Source: Parundibacterium terreum
GTDB lineage: Bacteria; Pseudomonadota; Gammaproteobacteria; Burkholderiales; Burkholderiaceae_D
Length of the DNA: 64,000 bases
Direction of reading: 5' to 3'
Assembly (NCBI RefSeq): GCF_014636315.1
Contig: NZ_BMED01000001.1
Span: forward strand, 186,316-250,315
In this document: one piece after another, positions 7,897-16,261 of the stretch
Position numbering within the stretch: position 1 is the stretch's first letter
How the letters are laid out: each line of letters begins with the position of its first letter
Notes under the pieces: model-generated
Seen by the model: the letters and a program-made list of their open reading frames with translations, nothing else
Database searches by the model: none
Told to the model about the DNA's origin: nothing
Position numbers and translations under genes: made by a program

Positions 7897-9135
7897 ATGA
7901 ACAGCCAGCTTGCGCAGCCCGCAGTTGAAGCCGGTCCGGCGCAGATACAAATCGGCACCCGCGATTTCCAGCGTGTCAGGCGGGCGCTGTTTTTCGGCGG
8001 ATTTTCCACCTTTGCATTGTTGTACTGCGTGCAGCCGCTGATGCCGCTGTTTTCGCATGAGTTCCATCTGAGCCCGTCGCAAAGCAGCTGGTCGCTGTCC
8101 GTCTCCACGGCGGCGCTGGCGCTCTGCCTGCTATTTGCCAGCGCGGTATCGGATGCGGTAGGCCGTAAGCCTTTGATGTGCTTTGCCTTGTTCGGTTCTG
8201 CACTGATGACGGTGTTGTGCGCCTTTGCACAGAACTACGCGCAATTGCTGGTATGCCGGGCCTTGCTGGGCATCGTGCTGGCTGGCTTACCTGCCGTGGC
8301 GATGGCCTATCTGAGTGAAGAAATAGAGCCCAAATCGCTAGGCTATGCGATGGGCCTGTATATAGGCGGCAGTGCATTTGGCGGTATGACGGGCCGGGTC
8401 GTTGCATCCATACTCAGCGATCACCTGAGTTGGCGCATGGCACTGCTGATCGTTGGTGTAGCCGGCCTGGCGGCGGCAGCGGAATTCTTGCGCAGCCTGC
8501 CTGCATCCAGGAATTTCAGCAAGCGCGCGCTGAGTTTTGTGGCGATGCCGGCAGCCATGCGCAAGCATCTGAGCGACGAGGGCTTGCCCTGGTTCTTTCT
8601 GATAGGCTTTCTGTTGATGGGCTGCTTTGTCAGCCTGTATAACTACATCAGCTATCGCCTGCTTTCTCCTGAATTCGGCCTGAGCCAGAGCGCGGTCGGC
8701 GCCATCTCCGCGCTGTATCTGATCGGCATTTTCAGCTCGGTATGGTCCGGCAAGATGGCTGATAAGTTTGGCCGGCGCAGAGTGTTATGGGCCTTGATTG
8801 CCGTGATGCTGTGCGGTCTGCTGCTGACGCTGGCGCACGGCTTGATACTGGTCATTGCCGGTATCGCATTATTTACCTTTGGTTTCTTTGGCGGACATTC
8901 CATTACCAGTAGCTGGGTGGGGCGCCGCGCCCGCCCGCCACAGGCTCTGGCATCTGCGCTATACCTGTTTGCCTATTATCTTGGGTCCAGCCTGATTGGA
9001 TCCTGCTCCGGCTTGATATGGAAGATGGATGGCTGGAATGGCGTGGTGATGGTGCTTGCCGTGTTGTTGACGGCCGCCGTCGCCATATCCTTGCGGCTGT
9101 CCAGGCTGGCTCTGCTGCAGGTGCAGCCAGCCTGA
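7897..9135 (+). CDS. MFS transporter, YnfM-like drug/metabolite exporter
   Basis: A 412-residue inner-membrane carrier with 12 predicted helices. The first helix (FFGGFSTFALLYCVQPLMPLF) and the loop SDAVGRKPLM between helices 2 and 3 (the MFS motif A, residues about 83-92) are clear, and a related loop GKMADKFGRRRVLW appears in the second half. It resembles the YnfM family, whose substrates are poorly known (the arabinose-efflux label is old and uncertain). It is divergent from a LysR gene, so probably induced by that regulator's ligand. Confidence 0.88.
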   Translation: MNSQLAQPAVEAGPAQIQIGTRDFQRVRRALFFGGFSTFALLYCVQPLMPLFSHEFHLSPSQSSWSLSVSTAALALCLLFASAVSDAVGRKPLMCFALFGSALMTVLCAFAQNYAQLLVCRALLGIVLAGLPAVAMAYLSEEIEPKSLGYAMGLYIGGSAFGGMTGRVVASILSDHLSWRMALLIVGVAGLAAAAEFLRSLPASRNFSKRALSFVAMPAAMRKHLSDEGLPWFFLIGFLLMGCFVSLYNYISYRLLSPEFGLSQSAVGAISALYLIGIFSSVWSGKMADKFGRRRVLWALIAVMLCGLLLTLAHGLILVIAGIALFTFGFFGGHSITSSWVGRRARPPQALASALYLFAYYLGSSLIGSCSGLIWKMDGWNGVVMVLAVLLTAAVAISLRLSRLALLQVQPA

Positions 9136-9150
9136 AACAAAAAGACGAAA

Positions 9151-9180
9151 AAAATCCCCGCGCGAACGGGCGGGGATTTT
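9151..9180. terminator. Bidirectional terminator between the MFS gene and pmbA
   Basis: AAAATCCCCG pairs perfectly with CGGGGATTTT (plus one inner C-G pair). A-rich sequence on one side and T-rich on the other let it end transcription from both convergent genes. Confidence 0.85.
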
Positions 9181-9222
9181 ATGGTGAAACCGGAAAAGGT
9201 TTTTTGAAACGACCTGCCCGGT

Positions 9223-10575
9223 TTAGCTGCCCGCTATCGTCATATTCTCGATCAGGATGGAGCCGGTCTCCTTGGTGCCGCGTATCAGCGTATCCGCGCC
9301 TATGGCGACGATCTGCTGGAACATTTCCTTCATGTTGCCGGCGATAGTGATTTCTTCCACCGGATACTGGATTTCACCCTTCTCTACCCAGAAACCGGAT
9401 GCGCCGCGCGAATAATCGCCCGTCACGTAATTGGTACCCTGCCCCATCAATTCTGTCACCAGCAGGCCGGTATCAAGCTTTTTCAGCATGGCCTTGAAGT
9501 TATCGCTGCGCTTCGTCAGCGATGAAGTCATTGCCAGGTTATGCGAACCGCCGGCGTTACCCGTTGTTTGCATGCCCAGCTTGCGCGCGGAATAGCAGGA
9601 CAGGAAATAACCCTGCAGCATGCCGTTCTCAACGACGCTGCGCTTGCGTGTCTGCACACCTTCATCATCGAACGGCGAAGAACCAACAGCACCGACCACA
9701 TGCGGGTCTTCCAGTACCTGTATGTGCGAAGGAAAAATCTGGCTGCCCAGGCTGTCCAGCAGAAAACTGGATTTGCGGTACAGCGCGCCGCCGGATACCG
9801 CCTGGACGAATGCGCCGAGTAGTCCGGCAGCCAATGGTGCTTCAAACAAGACCGGACATTTGCGTGTATCCAGTTTGCGTGCATTCAGCCTGGCCAAGGC
9901 GCGCTGCGCCGCGTAAACACCGATTTCTTCCGGTTTTGCCAAGTTTTTAGCATTGCGTACTGACGAATACCAGTCATCGCGCTGCATGCGCGACCCTTTG
10001 CCTGCAATCGGCGCTACCGAGATGGTATGGCGGGAAAATGGATAGCCTCCAATGAAGCCACGGGAATTGGCCGACACAAAATGCGATTGCTGCACATGGA
10101 CGCCGGCACCTTCGCTATTTGTTATGCGTTTGTCCACAGAAAACGCAGCCGCTTCCGTGCGGGTGGCAATTTGTATTGCCTCTTCCGCTGAAATCAGCCA
10201 TGGATAGCACAGCTTCAGATCCTGGGGATGCATTTCAAGCAACTCTGCCTCCGGCAAGCCGGCGCAATCGTCTTCCGCGGTAAAGCGGGCGATGTTATAA
10301 GCGGCTTCCACCGTTGCCTGCAGGGATTGCTGCGAGAAATCAGATGTGCTGGCATTGCCGCGCTTCTGGCCGATATACACCGTCACGCCTATGCCCTTGT
10401 CCTTGTTTTGCTCTATGGTCTCGACCTTACCCTTGCGTACGCTGACAGACAAGCCACCGCCTTCACTGACTTCCACAGCGGCATCAGAGGCGCCCTTTTC
10501 GCGTGCAAATCGCAGCACATCCTGCGCAATTTGCTTCAATTGATCCTGGGTATGGGTAAAAACTGGTTGGCTCAT
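9223..10575 (-). CDS. pmbA: TldE/PmbA metalloprotease subunit
   Basis: Subunit of the TldD/TldE protease, which in E. coli helps mature microcin B17 and degrade the CcdA antitoxin. TldE is the partner lacking the zinc site. The 450-residue product matches in length and in its N-terminal ferredoxin-like domain (ALRFAREKGASDAAVEVSEG style) and glycine-rich C-terminus (GASGFWVEKGEIQYPVEEITIAGNM). No tldD is present in this window. It is divergent from darP, the same neighbour order as in E. coli. Confidence 0.93.
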   Translation of the reverse strand: MSQPVFTHTQDQLKQIAQDVLRFAREKGASDAAVEVSEGGGLSVSVRKGKVETIEQNKDKGIGVTVYIGQKRGNASTSDFSQQSLQATVEAAYNIARFTAEDDCAGLPEAELLEMHPQDLKLCYPWLISAEEAIQIATRTEAAAFSVDKRITNSEGAGVHVQQSHFVSANSRGFIGGYPFSRHTISVAPIAGKGSRMQRDDWYSSVRNAKNLAKPEEIGVYAAQRALARLNARKLDTRKCPVLFEAPLAAGLLGAFVQAVSGGALYRKSSFLLDSLGSQIFPSHIQVLEDPHVVGAVGSSPFDDEGVQTRKRSVVENGMLQGYFLSCYSARKLGMQTTGNAGGSHNLAMTSSLTKRSDNFKAMLKKLDTGLLVTELMGQGTNYVTGDYSRGASGFWVEKGEIQYPVEEITIAGNMKEMFQQIVAIGADTLIRGTKETGSILIENMTIAGS

Positions 10576-10659
10576 AGGCTGTGTAATTTGGGGTGTACGA
10601 ATAAAGAGGGTATCATAGCAGTCGTTTCAATAAGTTTATAGAATAAAGGCGCCAGAAAT

Positions 10660-11259
10660 ATGCCAAATCCAAATAGAGGCTCAGTGGGCTTCCAATCCAA
10701 CGAGTTCGAGCAAGAATACGAACGCCCTTCCAAATCGCAACTAAAACGCGAAATGACTGCACTGCAAAAGCTGGGCCAGGAATTGGTCGAGCAACCGCGT
10801 GACAGGGTAAAGCGGGTACCGATGCCGGAAGATGTGCGCGATGCCATCCTGGAATGCCAGCAGATCAAAGATCACGAAGGCCGTCGCCGGCAGATGCAGT
10901 ACGTCGGCAAAAAAATGCGTACGCTGGACGAAGACGAGATCGCTGCCATCCAGAAAACCCTGGATAGCTGGAAAGGTTTGTCCAAGTCGGATACCGCAGC
11001 AATGCACGCGCTGGAACGCCGCCGCGAAAAACTGCTGACAGATCCGGAAGCGCTGACAGCTTTGCTGGAAGAAAATCCTGAGCTGGATGTGCAGCATTTG
11101 CGTACCCTGATACGCAATGCCCGTAAGGAACAGGCAGAAAATAAACCGCCTAAAGCATATCGTGAAATATTCCAGATACTGAAGCAGATCGCCGCGGCCA
11201 GAAAGGGCGGCAGCGATGAGGATGAATTAGACGAGGATGCCGAGGAAGATGACGAGTGA
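10660..11259 (+). CDS. darP: DarP/YjgA, 50S ribosome assembly factor (DUF615)
   Basis: A 199-residue, strongly charged protein matching the YjgA family, which binds late 50S subunit precursors and helps the peptidyl-transferase centre mature. Family features seen here are SKSQLKREMTALQKLGQELVE near residues 24-44, a long helical middle and LRTLIRNARKEQ. The C-terminus ends in an acidic tail (about 12 Asp/Glu). It overlaps the next gene (mogA), so the two are coupled. Confidence 0.93.
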   Translation: MPNPNRGSVGFQSNEFEQEYERPSKSQLKREMTALQKLGQELVEQPRDRVKRVPMPEDVRDAILECQQIKDHEGRRRQMQYVGKKMRTLDEDEIAAIQKTLDSWKGLSKSDTAAMHALERRREKLLTDPEALTALLEENPELDVQHLRTLIRNARKEQAENKPPKAYREIFQILKQIAAARKGGSDEDELDEDAEEDDE

Positions 11260-11893
11260 GGTAAATGCGCAGCAAGCGCCAAGTGGCGTTAGCGCAACTG
11301 CCGAAACCCTGAAAATCGGCCTGGTGTCTATCTCCGACCGTGCTTCCAGCGGCGTCTATCAGGACCAGGGCTTGCCTGCGCTGCAGGAATGGTTCAGCAA
11401 GGCCTTGACTACACCGTGGACAATGGAAACGCGGCTGATACCGGATGAGAGGCCTGCCATCGAGCAAGCCTTGAAGGAGCTGGTGGATAGCTGCCTGTGT
11501 GATCTGGTGATTACTACGGGTGGTACCGGGCCGTCTCGCCGCGATGTCACTCCTGAGGCAACGCTTGCCGTTGCTACCAAGGAAATGCCGGGTTTTGGCG
11601 AGCAGATGCGCCAGATCAGTTTGCAATTCGTGCCTACCGCTATCCTGTCCAGGCAGGTGGCGGTGGTGCGTGAAACGGCAAGCCACGCCGCGCTGATACT
11701 GAATTTACCCGGTCAGCCAAAATCCATCAAGGAAACACTGGAAGGATTGAAAGATGCCGATGGCAAGCAACTGGTATCCGGTATTTTTGCGGCAGTCCCT
11801 TATTGCATAGACCTGATAGGCGGCCCGTATATAGAAACCAACGAGGCTATCTGCAAGGCCTTCAGGCCGAAGTCGGCGGTGCGTCCCAAATAA
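11249..11893 (+). CDS. mogA: Molybdopterin adenylyltransferase MogA
   Basis: Adenylylates molybdopterin before molybdate insertion, a step of molybdenum cofactor synthesis in the cytosol. The 214-residue protein has the MoCF fold: GLVSISDRASSGVYQDQGLPAL near the start and the TTGGTGPSRRDVTPEA substrate-binding motif around residue 90. Two in-frame starts (11237, 11249) lie inside darP; 11249 follows a GAGGAA stretch. It supplies cofactor for molybdenum enzymes such as the IorAB-type pair at 53-55.6 kb, although the genes are far apart. Confidence 0.92.
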   Translation: MTSEVNAQQAPSGVSATAETLKIGLVSISDRASSGVYQDQGLPALQEWFSKALTTPWTMETRLIPDERPAIEQALKELVDSCLCDLVITTGGTGPSRRDVTPEATLAVATKEMPGFGEQMRQISLQFVPTAILSRQVAVVRETASHAALILNLPGQPKSIKETLEGLKDADGKQLVSGIFAAVPYCIDLIGGPYIETNEAICKAFRPKSAVRPK

Positions 11894-12427
11894 ATGGCGA
11901 CGATTATCTCGCATGCGCTGATCCCTTTATCCCTGGGTCTGGTTTTAAACAGGGACAAATATCCGTGGCGGCTGATTATTGCCGGCATGTTGTGTGCGAT
12001 GCTTCCAGATCTGGATGTGCTGATGTTCAAATTTGGAGTCGCCTACGAATCTCCTTTTGGTCATCGCGGTTTTACGCACTCCCTGGCCTTTGCAGCGGCG
12101 ATTGCTGCCATGCTCACCCTGCTGTCCAGGTATTTAAAAACAGCTAAGGCCAGGATATTCGGCTTCATTTTTATTGCAGCGGCCTCGCACGGCGTGCTGG
12201 ATGCAATGACGACCGGTGGCCTAGGCGTGGAATTTTTCTGGCCAGTTTCTTTACAGCGTTATTTCTTTCCAGTGCAATTCATCCAGGTTTCCCCGATAGG
12301 CTTGCACAACTTCATGACGGCCAGGGGCCTGCAGGTCATCCAATCGGAGTTGGTGACCATCTGGCTGCCTTGTCTCGTATTTGTTTCCTTGATCAACATC
12401 TACTCCCACCAACGCACAAAACCATGA
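11894..12427 (+). CDS. YdjM-like membrane-bound metal-dependent hydrolase (DUF457)
   Basis: A 177-residue inner-membrane protein of the YdjM family. It has the family's putative metal ligands: an early His (ISHA, residue 7), an Asp pair in LPDLDV (about 39-41) and the HRGFTHS motif around 57-63, with four or five hydrophobic helices. Its biochemical role is not established; E. coli YdjM is SOS-induced. The start codon directly follows the mogA stop and its stop overlaps the esterase start (ATGA), so it sits inside a co-translated run. Confidence 0.87.
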   Translation: MATIISHALIPLSLGLVLNRDKYPWRLIIAGMLCAMLPDLDVLMFKFGVAYESPFGHRGFTHSLAFAAAIAAMLTLLSRYLKTAKARIFGFIFIAAASHGVLDAMTTGGLGVEFFWPVSLQRYFFPVQFIQVSPIGLHNFMTARGLQVIQSELVTIWLPCLVFVSLINIYSHQRTKP

Positions 12428-13095
12428 ATCCATTACTCGATACCATAGAGCTGGAAAGCAGCCCTAACCCTACCGTTTCCATCATCTGGATGCATGGCCT
12501 TGGCGCCGACGGCAATGATTTCGTACCCATCGTCAATGAACTGGACTTGAGCGGATGCCCCGGCATACGCTTTGTATTCCCGAATGCGCCGACCATGCCG
12601 GTAACTATCAACGGCGGCTATGTGATGCGCGCCTGGTATGACATCCTGGGTACGGACATCGCCCGCCGGGAAGATGAAAACGGCCTGCGCGCGTCGCAAG
12701 CATCGATAGAGCAATTGATAGAACGCGAAAAGTCACGCGGCATTCCTGCGAACCGCATCATTCTGGCCGGTTTCTCGCAAGGTTGCGCGATGACTTTGCA
12801 GACCGGCCTGCGTTATCCGGAAAAGCTGGCCGGCCTGCTGTGCCTGTCCGGCTATGTGCCTTTGCATGATGCCGTTGCGGCCGAACGCAGTCCGGCAAAC
12901 CAGGATGTGCCGGTGTATCTGGCACATGGCCGCGGCGATCCGGTGATTCAGATCCAGCGTGCCGAACAATCGCGCGACTTGCTGGTATCCATGGGTTACA
13001 AAGTAGAATGGCATGAATACATGATGCAGCACTCGGTTTGCCAGGAAGAGATCGATGATATCGGCGCGTGGCTGCGCCGCGTATTGGCCGCCTGA
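12424..13095 (+). CDS. Carboxylesterase, Abhydrolase_2 (YpfH/EstB type)
   Basis: A 223-residue serine hydrolase acting on short-chain carboxyl esters or lysophospholipids. The nucleophile elbow GFSQGCAM (Ser around residue 117) is the family signature, the Asp is in AHGRGDPVI and the His probably in the HEYMMQHSVC segment. Oxyanion-hole sequence WMHGLGADGNDF is present. The start overlaps the preceding stop by 4 nt. An upstream in-frame extension exists but lies in the previous gene. Confidence 0.92.
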   Translation: MNPLLDTIELESSPNPTVSIIWMHGLGADGNDFVPIVNELDLSGCPGIRFVFPNAPTMPVTINGGYVMRAWYDILGTDIARREDENGLRASQASIEQLIEREKSRGIPANRIILAGFSQGCAMTLQTGLRYPEKLAGLLCLSGYVPLHDAVAAERSPANQDVPVYLAHGRGDPVIQIQRAEQSRDLLVSMGYKVEWHEYMMQHSVCQEEIDDIGAWLRRVLAA

Positions 13096-13109
13096 TATTG
13101 CTGGCCGTC

Positions 13110-13796
13110 ATGCTTCAAGCAGATATGCGGGCTGGGTTTGAGGTAAATGGTTACGCAATTGCCAGGAATTTCCTGAATTCGGAAGAGTTGCGGCTATTGA
13201 CTGAGCATTGTGAGCCTGTCGCAGATCAGTATGGCGTCAGGAATTTCCTGCAGCGCTTCCCTCTTGTCCGGCAGTTACTGTTTACCCCGAAGCTGCATGC
13301 ATTACTGCGCAGCTTCGGCTACCCTTTTGCGGTGCCGGTAAGAAGCCTGTTTTTTAACAAAAATGAAAGCCACAATTGGCTGGTGCCCTGGCACCAGGAT
13401 CTTTCAATTGCCGTCAATCAAAAGGCGGACATGGCCGGGTATGCCAAATGGACGTTCAAGGATGACACCCATTATGTTGAGCCTCCGGTGGAGTTGCTTA
13501 ACTCCATCCTGACTTTAAGGTTTGCGCTGGATGATACGGATGAAAACAACGGCGCATTGAAAGTCATTGCCGGTTCGCATTTGTCGGGAAAACTGGATTC
13601 GGCGCAAATCAGGCTTGCATCTGAAAAAGAACTACCTGTAAGCTATCTCAGTATGCAAGCTGGCGACTTGCTATTGATGAAACCATTACTGCTACATGCG
13701 TCGTCAAAAGCCTTGGCGACTTCAAACCGGCGGGTAGTCCACCTTGAATTGAGTGCCGAGGTTTTGCCGGCACCTCTCGCCTGGGCTGAATATTGA
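13110..13796 (+). CDS. Phytanoyl-CoA dioxygenase (PhyH) family oxygenase
   Basis: A 228-residue Fe(II)/2-oxoglutarate oxygenase. The metal triad is visible as WHQDLS (His-x-Asp) and a distal His in LLLHASS, and an Arg after it (SNRRVVHLE) suits 2-oxoglutarate binding. The substrate is unknown; bacterial relatives hydroxylate varied small molecules. ATG 13110 is chosen; 13125 is possible, and the reading frame is open further upstream into the esterase gene. It begins 14 nt after the esterase stop, so probably shares its transcript. Confidence 0.82.
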   Translation: MLQADMRAGFEVNGYAIARNFLNSEELRLLTEHCEPVADQYGVRNFLQRFPLVRQLLFTPKLHALLRSFGYPFAVPVRSLFFNKNESHNWLVPWHQDLSIAVNQKADMAGYAKWTFKDDTHYVEPPVELLNSILTLRFALDDTDENNGALKVIAGSHLSGKLDSAQIRLASEKELPVSYLSMQAGDLLLMKPLLLHASSKALATSNRRVVHLELSAEVLPAPLAWAEY

Positions 13797-13812
13797 TTGT
13801 TAGGGACAAGAA

Positions 13813-14457
13813 ATGCGCATTCTGTACGTGCATGGCATGGGACGTTCCCCGGTTTCCGGTTTTGCCATGCGCAGCCGTTTACGTCAGAACGGCCATGTTT
13901 TTGACAGTTTTCACTACTCCGTCGCGCTGGAAAGCTTCGACGGCATATGCCAGCGCCTGAGCGATCGATTGCAAGAAATTGCTGCTGAAGGCGATTATAT
14001 GGTGCTCGGGCATTCGCTAGGCGGCGTATTGCTAAGGGCTGTTATCGCCAAGTTGCCTGCAGGCACGCGCCTGCCCCGCCGCCTGTTCCTGGTAGGTTCT
14101 CCCACCAGCCCTGCCCGCCTTGCGGTCTGGCTGAGAAATTTCTTTCTTTACCGCTGGCTGACCGGCGATTGCGGCCAGTTGCTTGGGTCTGAAGAACGCA
14201 TGCGTGCCGTGCCCGCCGCATCAGTGCCGACCACGGCCATGATAGGCAACAAAGGTTTGCACGGAAGGTTCAGCCCCTTTGGCGACGAAGGCAATGACTG
14301 CATCGTCGCCTTTTCCGAAGTGAGGGCCGATTGGGCCGATGAGATCGTGCATGTACCTATTGTTCACGCGTGGCAGCCGTCCAGCTGGTATATTGCCGAT
14401 TTGCTGCTGGAACGGGTCAATGCGCTGGATTCGGTGCGCGCAAGCCTAAGCAGTTAA
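13813..14457 (+). CDS. Alpha/beta hydrolase (PGAP1/lipase-like)
   Basis: A 214-residue hydrolase with the oxyanion motif YVHGMGRSP at the start and a clear nucleophile elbow GHSLGG (Ser around residue 67). A late Asp (SEVRADWADE) and His (VPIVHAWQPS, near residue 189) complete a likely triad. It has no signal peptide, so it acts in the cytosol. It starts 16 nt after the oxygenase gene and ends 2 nt from the convergent yaeQ gene. The substrate cannot be inferred. Confidence 0.82.
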   Translation: MRILYVHGMGRSPVSGFAMRSRLRQNGHVFDSFHYSVALESFDGICQRLSDRLQEIAAEGDYMVLGHSLGGVLLRAVIAKLPAGTRLPRRLFLVGSPTSPARLAVWLRNFFLYRWLTGDCGQLLGSEERMRAVPAASVPTTAMIGNKGLHGRFSPFGDEGNDCIVAFSEVRADWADEIVHVPIVHAWQPSSWYIADLLLERVNALDSVRASLSS

Positions 14458-14459
14458 GA

Positions 14460-15002
14460 TCAGCCTTCCGCCTTGAAGGTTTCCAGGTCTATCTGTACCG
14501 ATTCTTCACCCGCTGTCAGCCAGATTTGCCCATCCTGTATCGTGCATTGCAATTGCATATTGCGTTGTGCGAGCTTTTCCAGGGCGGCGCTGGTGGCTGC
14601 CGGCACATTCATCACTTTCAGGTTCTTGGCTCTGTCCAGGCGGCTATTCATTTGCTTCCACCAGATATCGCTGGTGCTGGAATAGCTGTAGACCACGACC
14701 TTCTCGGATCTACCGCAGGCTTTCAAAAGGCGCCTGTCGTCCGGCTGGCCGGCTTCTACCCACAATTGTATGGCTTCGGTATAGTCTTTTTGCCAGAGGT
14801 CTGGCTCTTCCACATCGGAGAGACCCTTGGCGAAGGTCAGGGTTTCGCTGGCGTGGATGGCAAAGGCCAGCACCCTGACCATCATGCGCTCATCGGTTTC
14901 AGAGGGATGGCGCGCGATCGTCAGATTGTGTTCCGCATAGTAATTGCGGTCCATGTCGGAGATGCTCAGATCTGCTTTGTAGATAATTGATTTTAATGCC
15001 AT
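14460..15002 (-). CDS. yaeQ: YaeQ family protein
   Basis: A 180-residue protein with the full YaeQ sequence pattern (MALKSIIYKADLSISDMDRNYY at the start; RHPSETDERMMVRVLAFA; WVEAGQPD). YaeQ has a PD-(D/E)XK nuclease-like fold and can suppress loss of RfaH in some bacteria, but its natural role is unclear. The gene is convergent with the hydrolase at 13813 with 2 bp between them. Confidence 0.93.
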   Translation of the reverse strand: MALKSIIYKADLSISDMDRNYYAEHNLTIARHPSETDERMMVRVLAFAIHASETLTFAKGLSDVEEPDLWQKDYTEAIQLWVEAGQPDDRRLLKACGRSEKVVVYSYSSTSDIWWKQMNSRLDRAKNLKVMNVPAATSAALEKLAQRNMQLQCTIQDGQIWLTAGEESVQIDLETFKAEG

Positions 15003-15080
15003 GTTCTATTCGTTTTTACTTTGTTCGACTTGCTGTTGTGATGCTGAATTGATGTCTAGAGCGGATGTTTTGGAGCAGCC

Positions 15081-15947
15081 TTATTTGAAGACCACGGTCT
15101 TGTGGCCATTCAGCAGTATCCGGTGCTCGACAAACCATTTGACTGCGCGGGCCAGCACCACGCACTCGACATCGCGGCCTATCGCCGTCAAGGTATCCGG
15201 TTCCATCGCATGATCCACGCGCTCCACATCCTGCTCGATGATAGGGCCTTCATCCAGATCGCCGGTGACGAAATGGGCGGTCGCGCCTATCAGTTTTACG
15301 CCGCGCTCATGCGCCTGGTAATAGGGTTTTGCACCTTTAAAGCTGGGCAGGAAGGAATGGTGGATATTGATGGCCTTGCCCTTGAGCGCATTGCACATTT
15401 CCGGCGACAGGATCTGCATATAGCGCGCGAGAACGACCAGCTCGATATTGTTGTCGGCAACGATTTCCAGCACCTTCTGTTCTTGCACACGCTTGGCTTC
15501 TGCCGATGCGCCGGCCGCCAGCGCCAAGTGATGAAAAGGAATGTTGTAGCTGGCCGCTAGCTGGTAAAAGTCAGTATGGTTGGACACGATGGCACGAATT
15601 TCCACCGGTAGCAGGCCGCTCTTATAGCGGAACAGCAGATCGTTCAGGCAATGGCCGATCTTGGATACCATCAGCATCACGCGTGGCTTGTGATGGGCAT
15701 CGTGCAATTGCCATTGCATCTGCATATCGCCGCCCAGGCTCGCGAACTCGGCACGCAGCGCTTCATCACTTATCTGGGAGTCTTCCGCCGAGAAATGCAC
15801 GCGCATGAAGAAAAGCTTCGATTGTCCGTCGCCAAACTGGGCGGAATCGATAATATTGCAGCCATGCTGTGCCAAAAAGCCGGAAACCTTATGAACTATG
15901 CCTCGTTGATCAGGGCAAGACAAGGTGAGTATGTATTCTGGATGCAT
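15081..15947 (-). CDS. purU: Formyltetrahydrofolate deformylase
   Basis: Hydrolyses 10-formyl-tetrahydrofolate to formate and tetrahydrofolate, balancing the one-carbon pool. The 288-residue product has an N-terminal ACT domain (residues about 1-85, beginning EYILTLSCPDQRGIVHKVSGFLAQHGCNI), the methionine/glycine sensor in E. coli, and a formyltransferase-like domain. Catalytic residues are Asn194 and His196 (INIHHSFLPSF) and Asp232 (DEGPII). It stands alone, upstream of yaeQ. Confidence 0.96.
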   Translation of the reverse strand: MHPEYILTLSCPDQRGIVHKVSGFLAQHGCNIIDSAQFGDGQSKLFFMRVHFSAEDSQISDEALRAEFASLGGDMQMQWQLHDAHHKPRVMLMVSKIGHCLNDLLFRYKSGLLPVEIRAIVSNHTDFYQLAASYNIPFHHLALAAGASAEAKRVQEQKVLEIVADNNIELVVLARYMQILSPEMCNALKGKAINIHHSFLPSFKGAKPYYQAHERGVKLIGATAHFVTGDLDEGPIIEQDVERVDHAMEPDTLTAIGRDVECVVLARAVKWFVEHRILLNGHKTVVFK

Positions 15948-16261
15948 AATGATAAAGAAGGAGCTTTGGAATTCTTGTTTTAAATCGCCATTGCTTCATT
16001 GGCTGATTCGGCGTTGAAAGCGAATATTGTTTTGCAGAATGAAGCAAATACTTAACTTCTCATTATCTCACGCTGGAGCGCATTGGACTAGCACGAGGGC
16101 TGCAGATAGGCATAAAGATGGCGGGCAGATTAAAAATATAAGCACAAGTAAAAAGCACGATCGTTCTAAATAATGTATAGTTGCACACTTTGGCGCTTCT
16201 TTATGTGCCGCAAACGCGTCGTAAAACCGGTAGCAATTAATAAAACCATCCAGGAGACAAT
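15948..16261. other. Intergenic region between purU and the CurA-type oxidoreductase gene (314 bp)
   Basis: Contains the divergent promoters of the two genes. It is AT-rich near 16125-16180 and carries CGATCGTTCTAAATAATG around 16158-16175, which is operator-like but not a full dyad. I see no coding frame with gene-like features, no RNA gene and no clear terminator. The Shine-Dalgarno of the downstream gene (CAGGAG) lies at its end. Confidence 0.6.
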
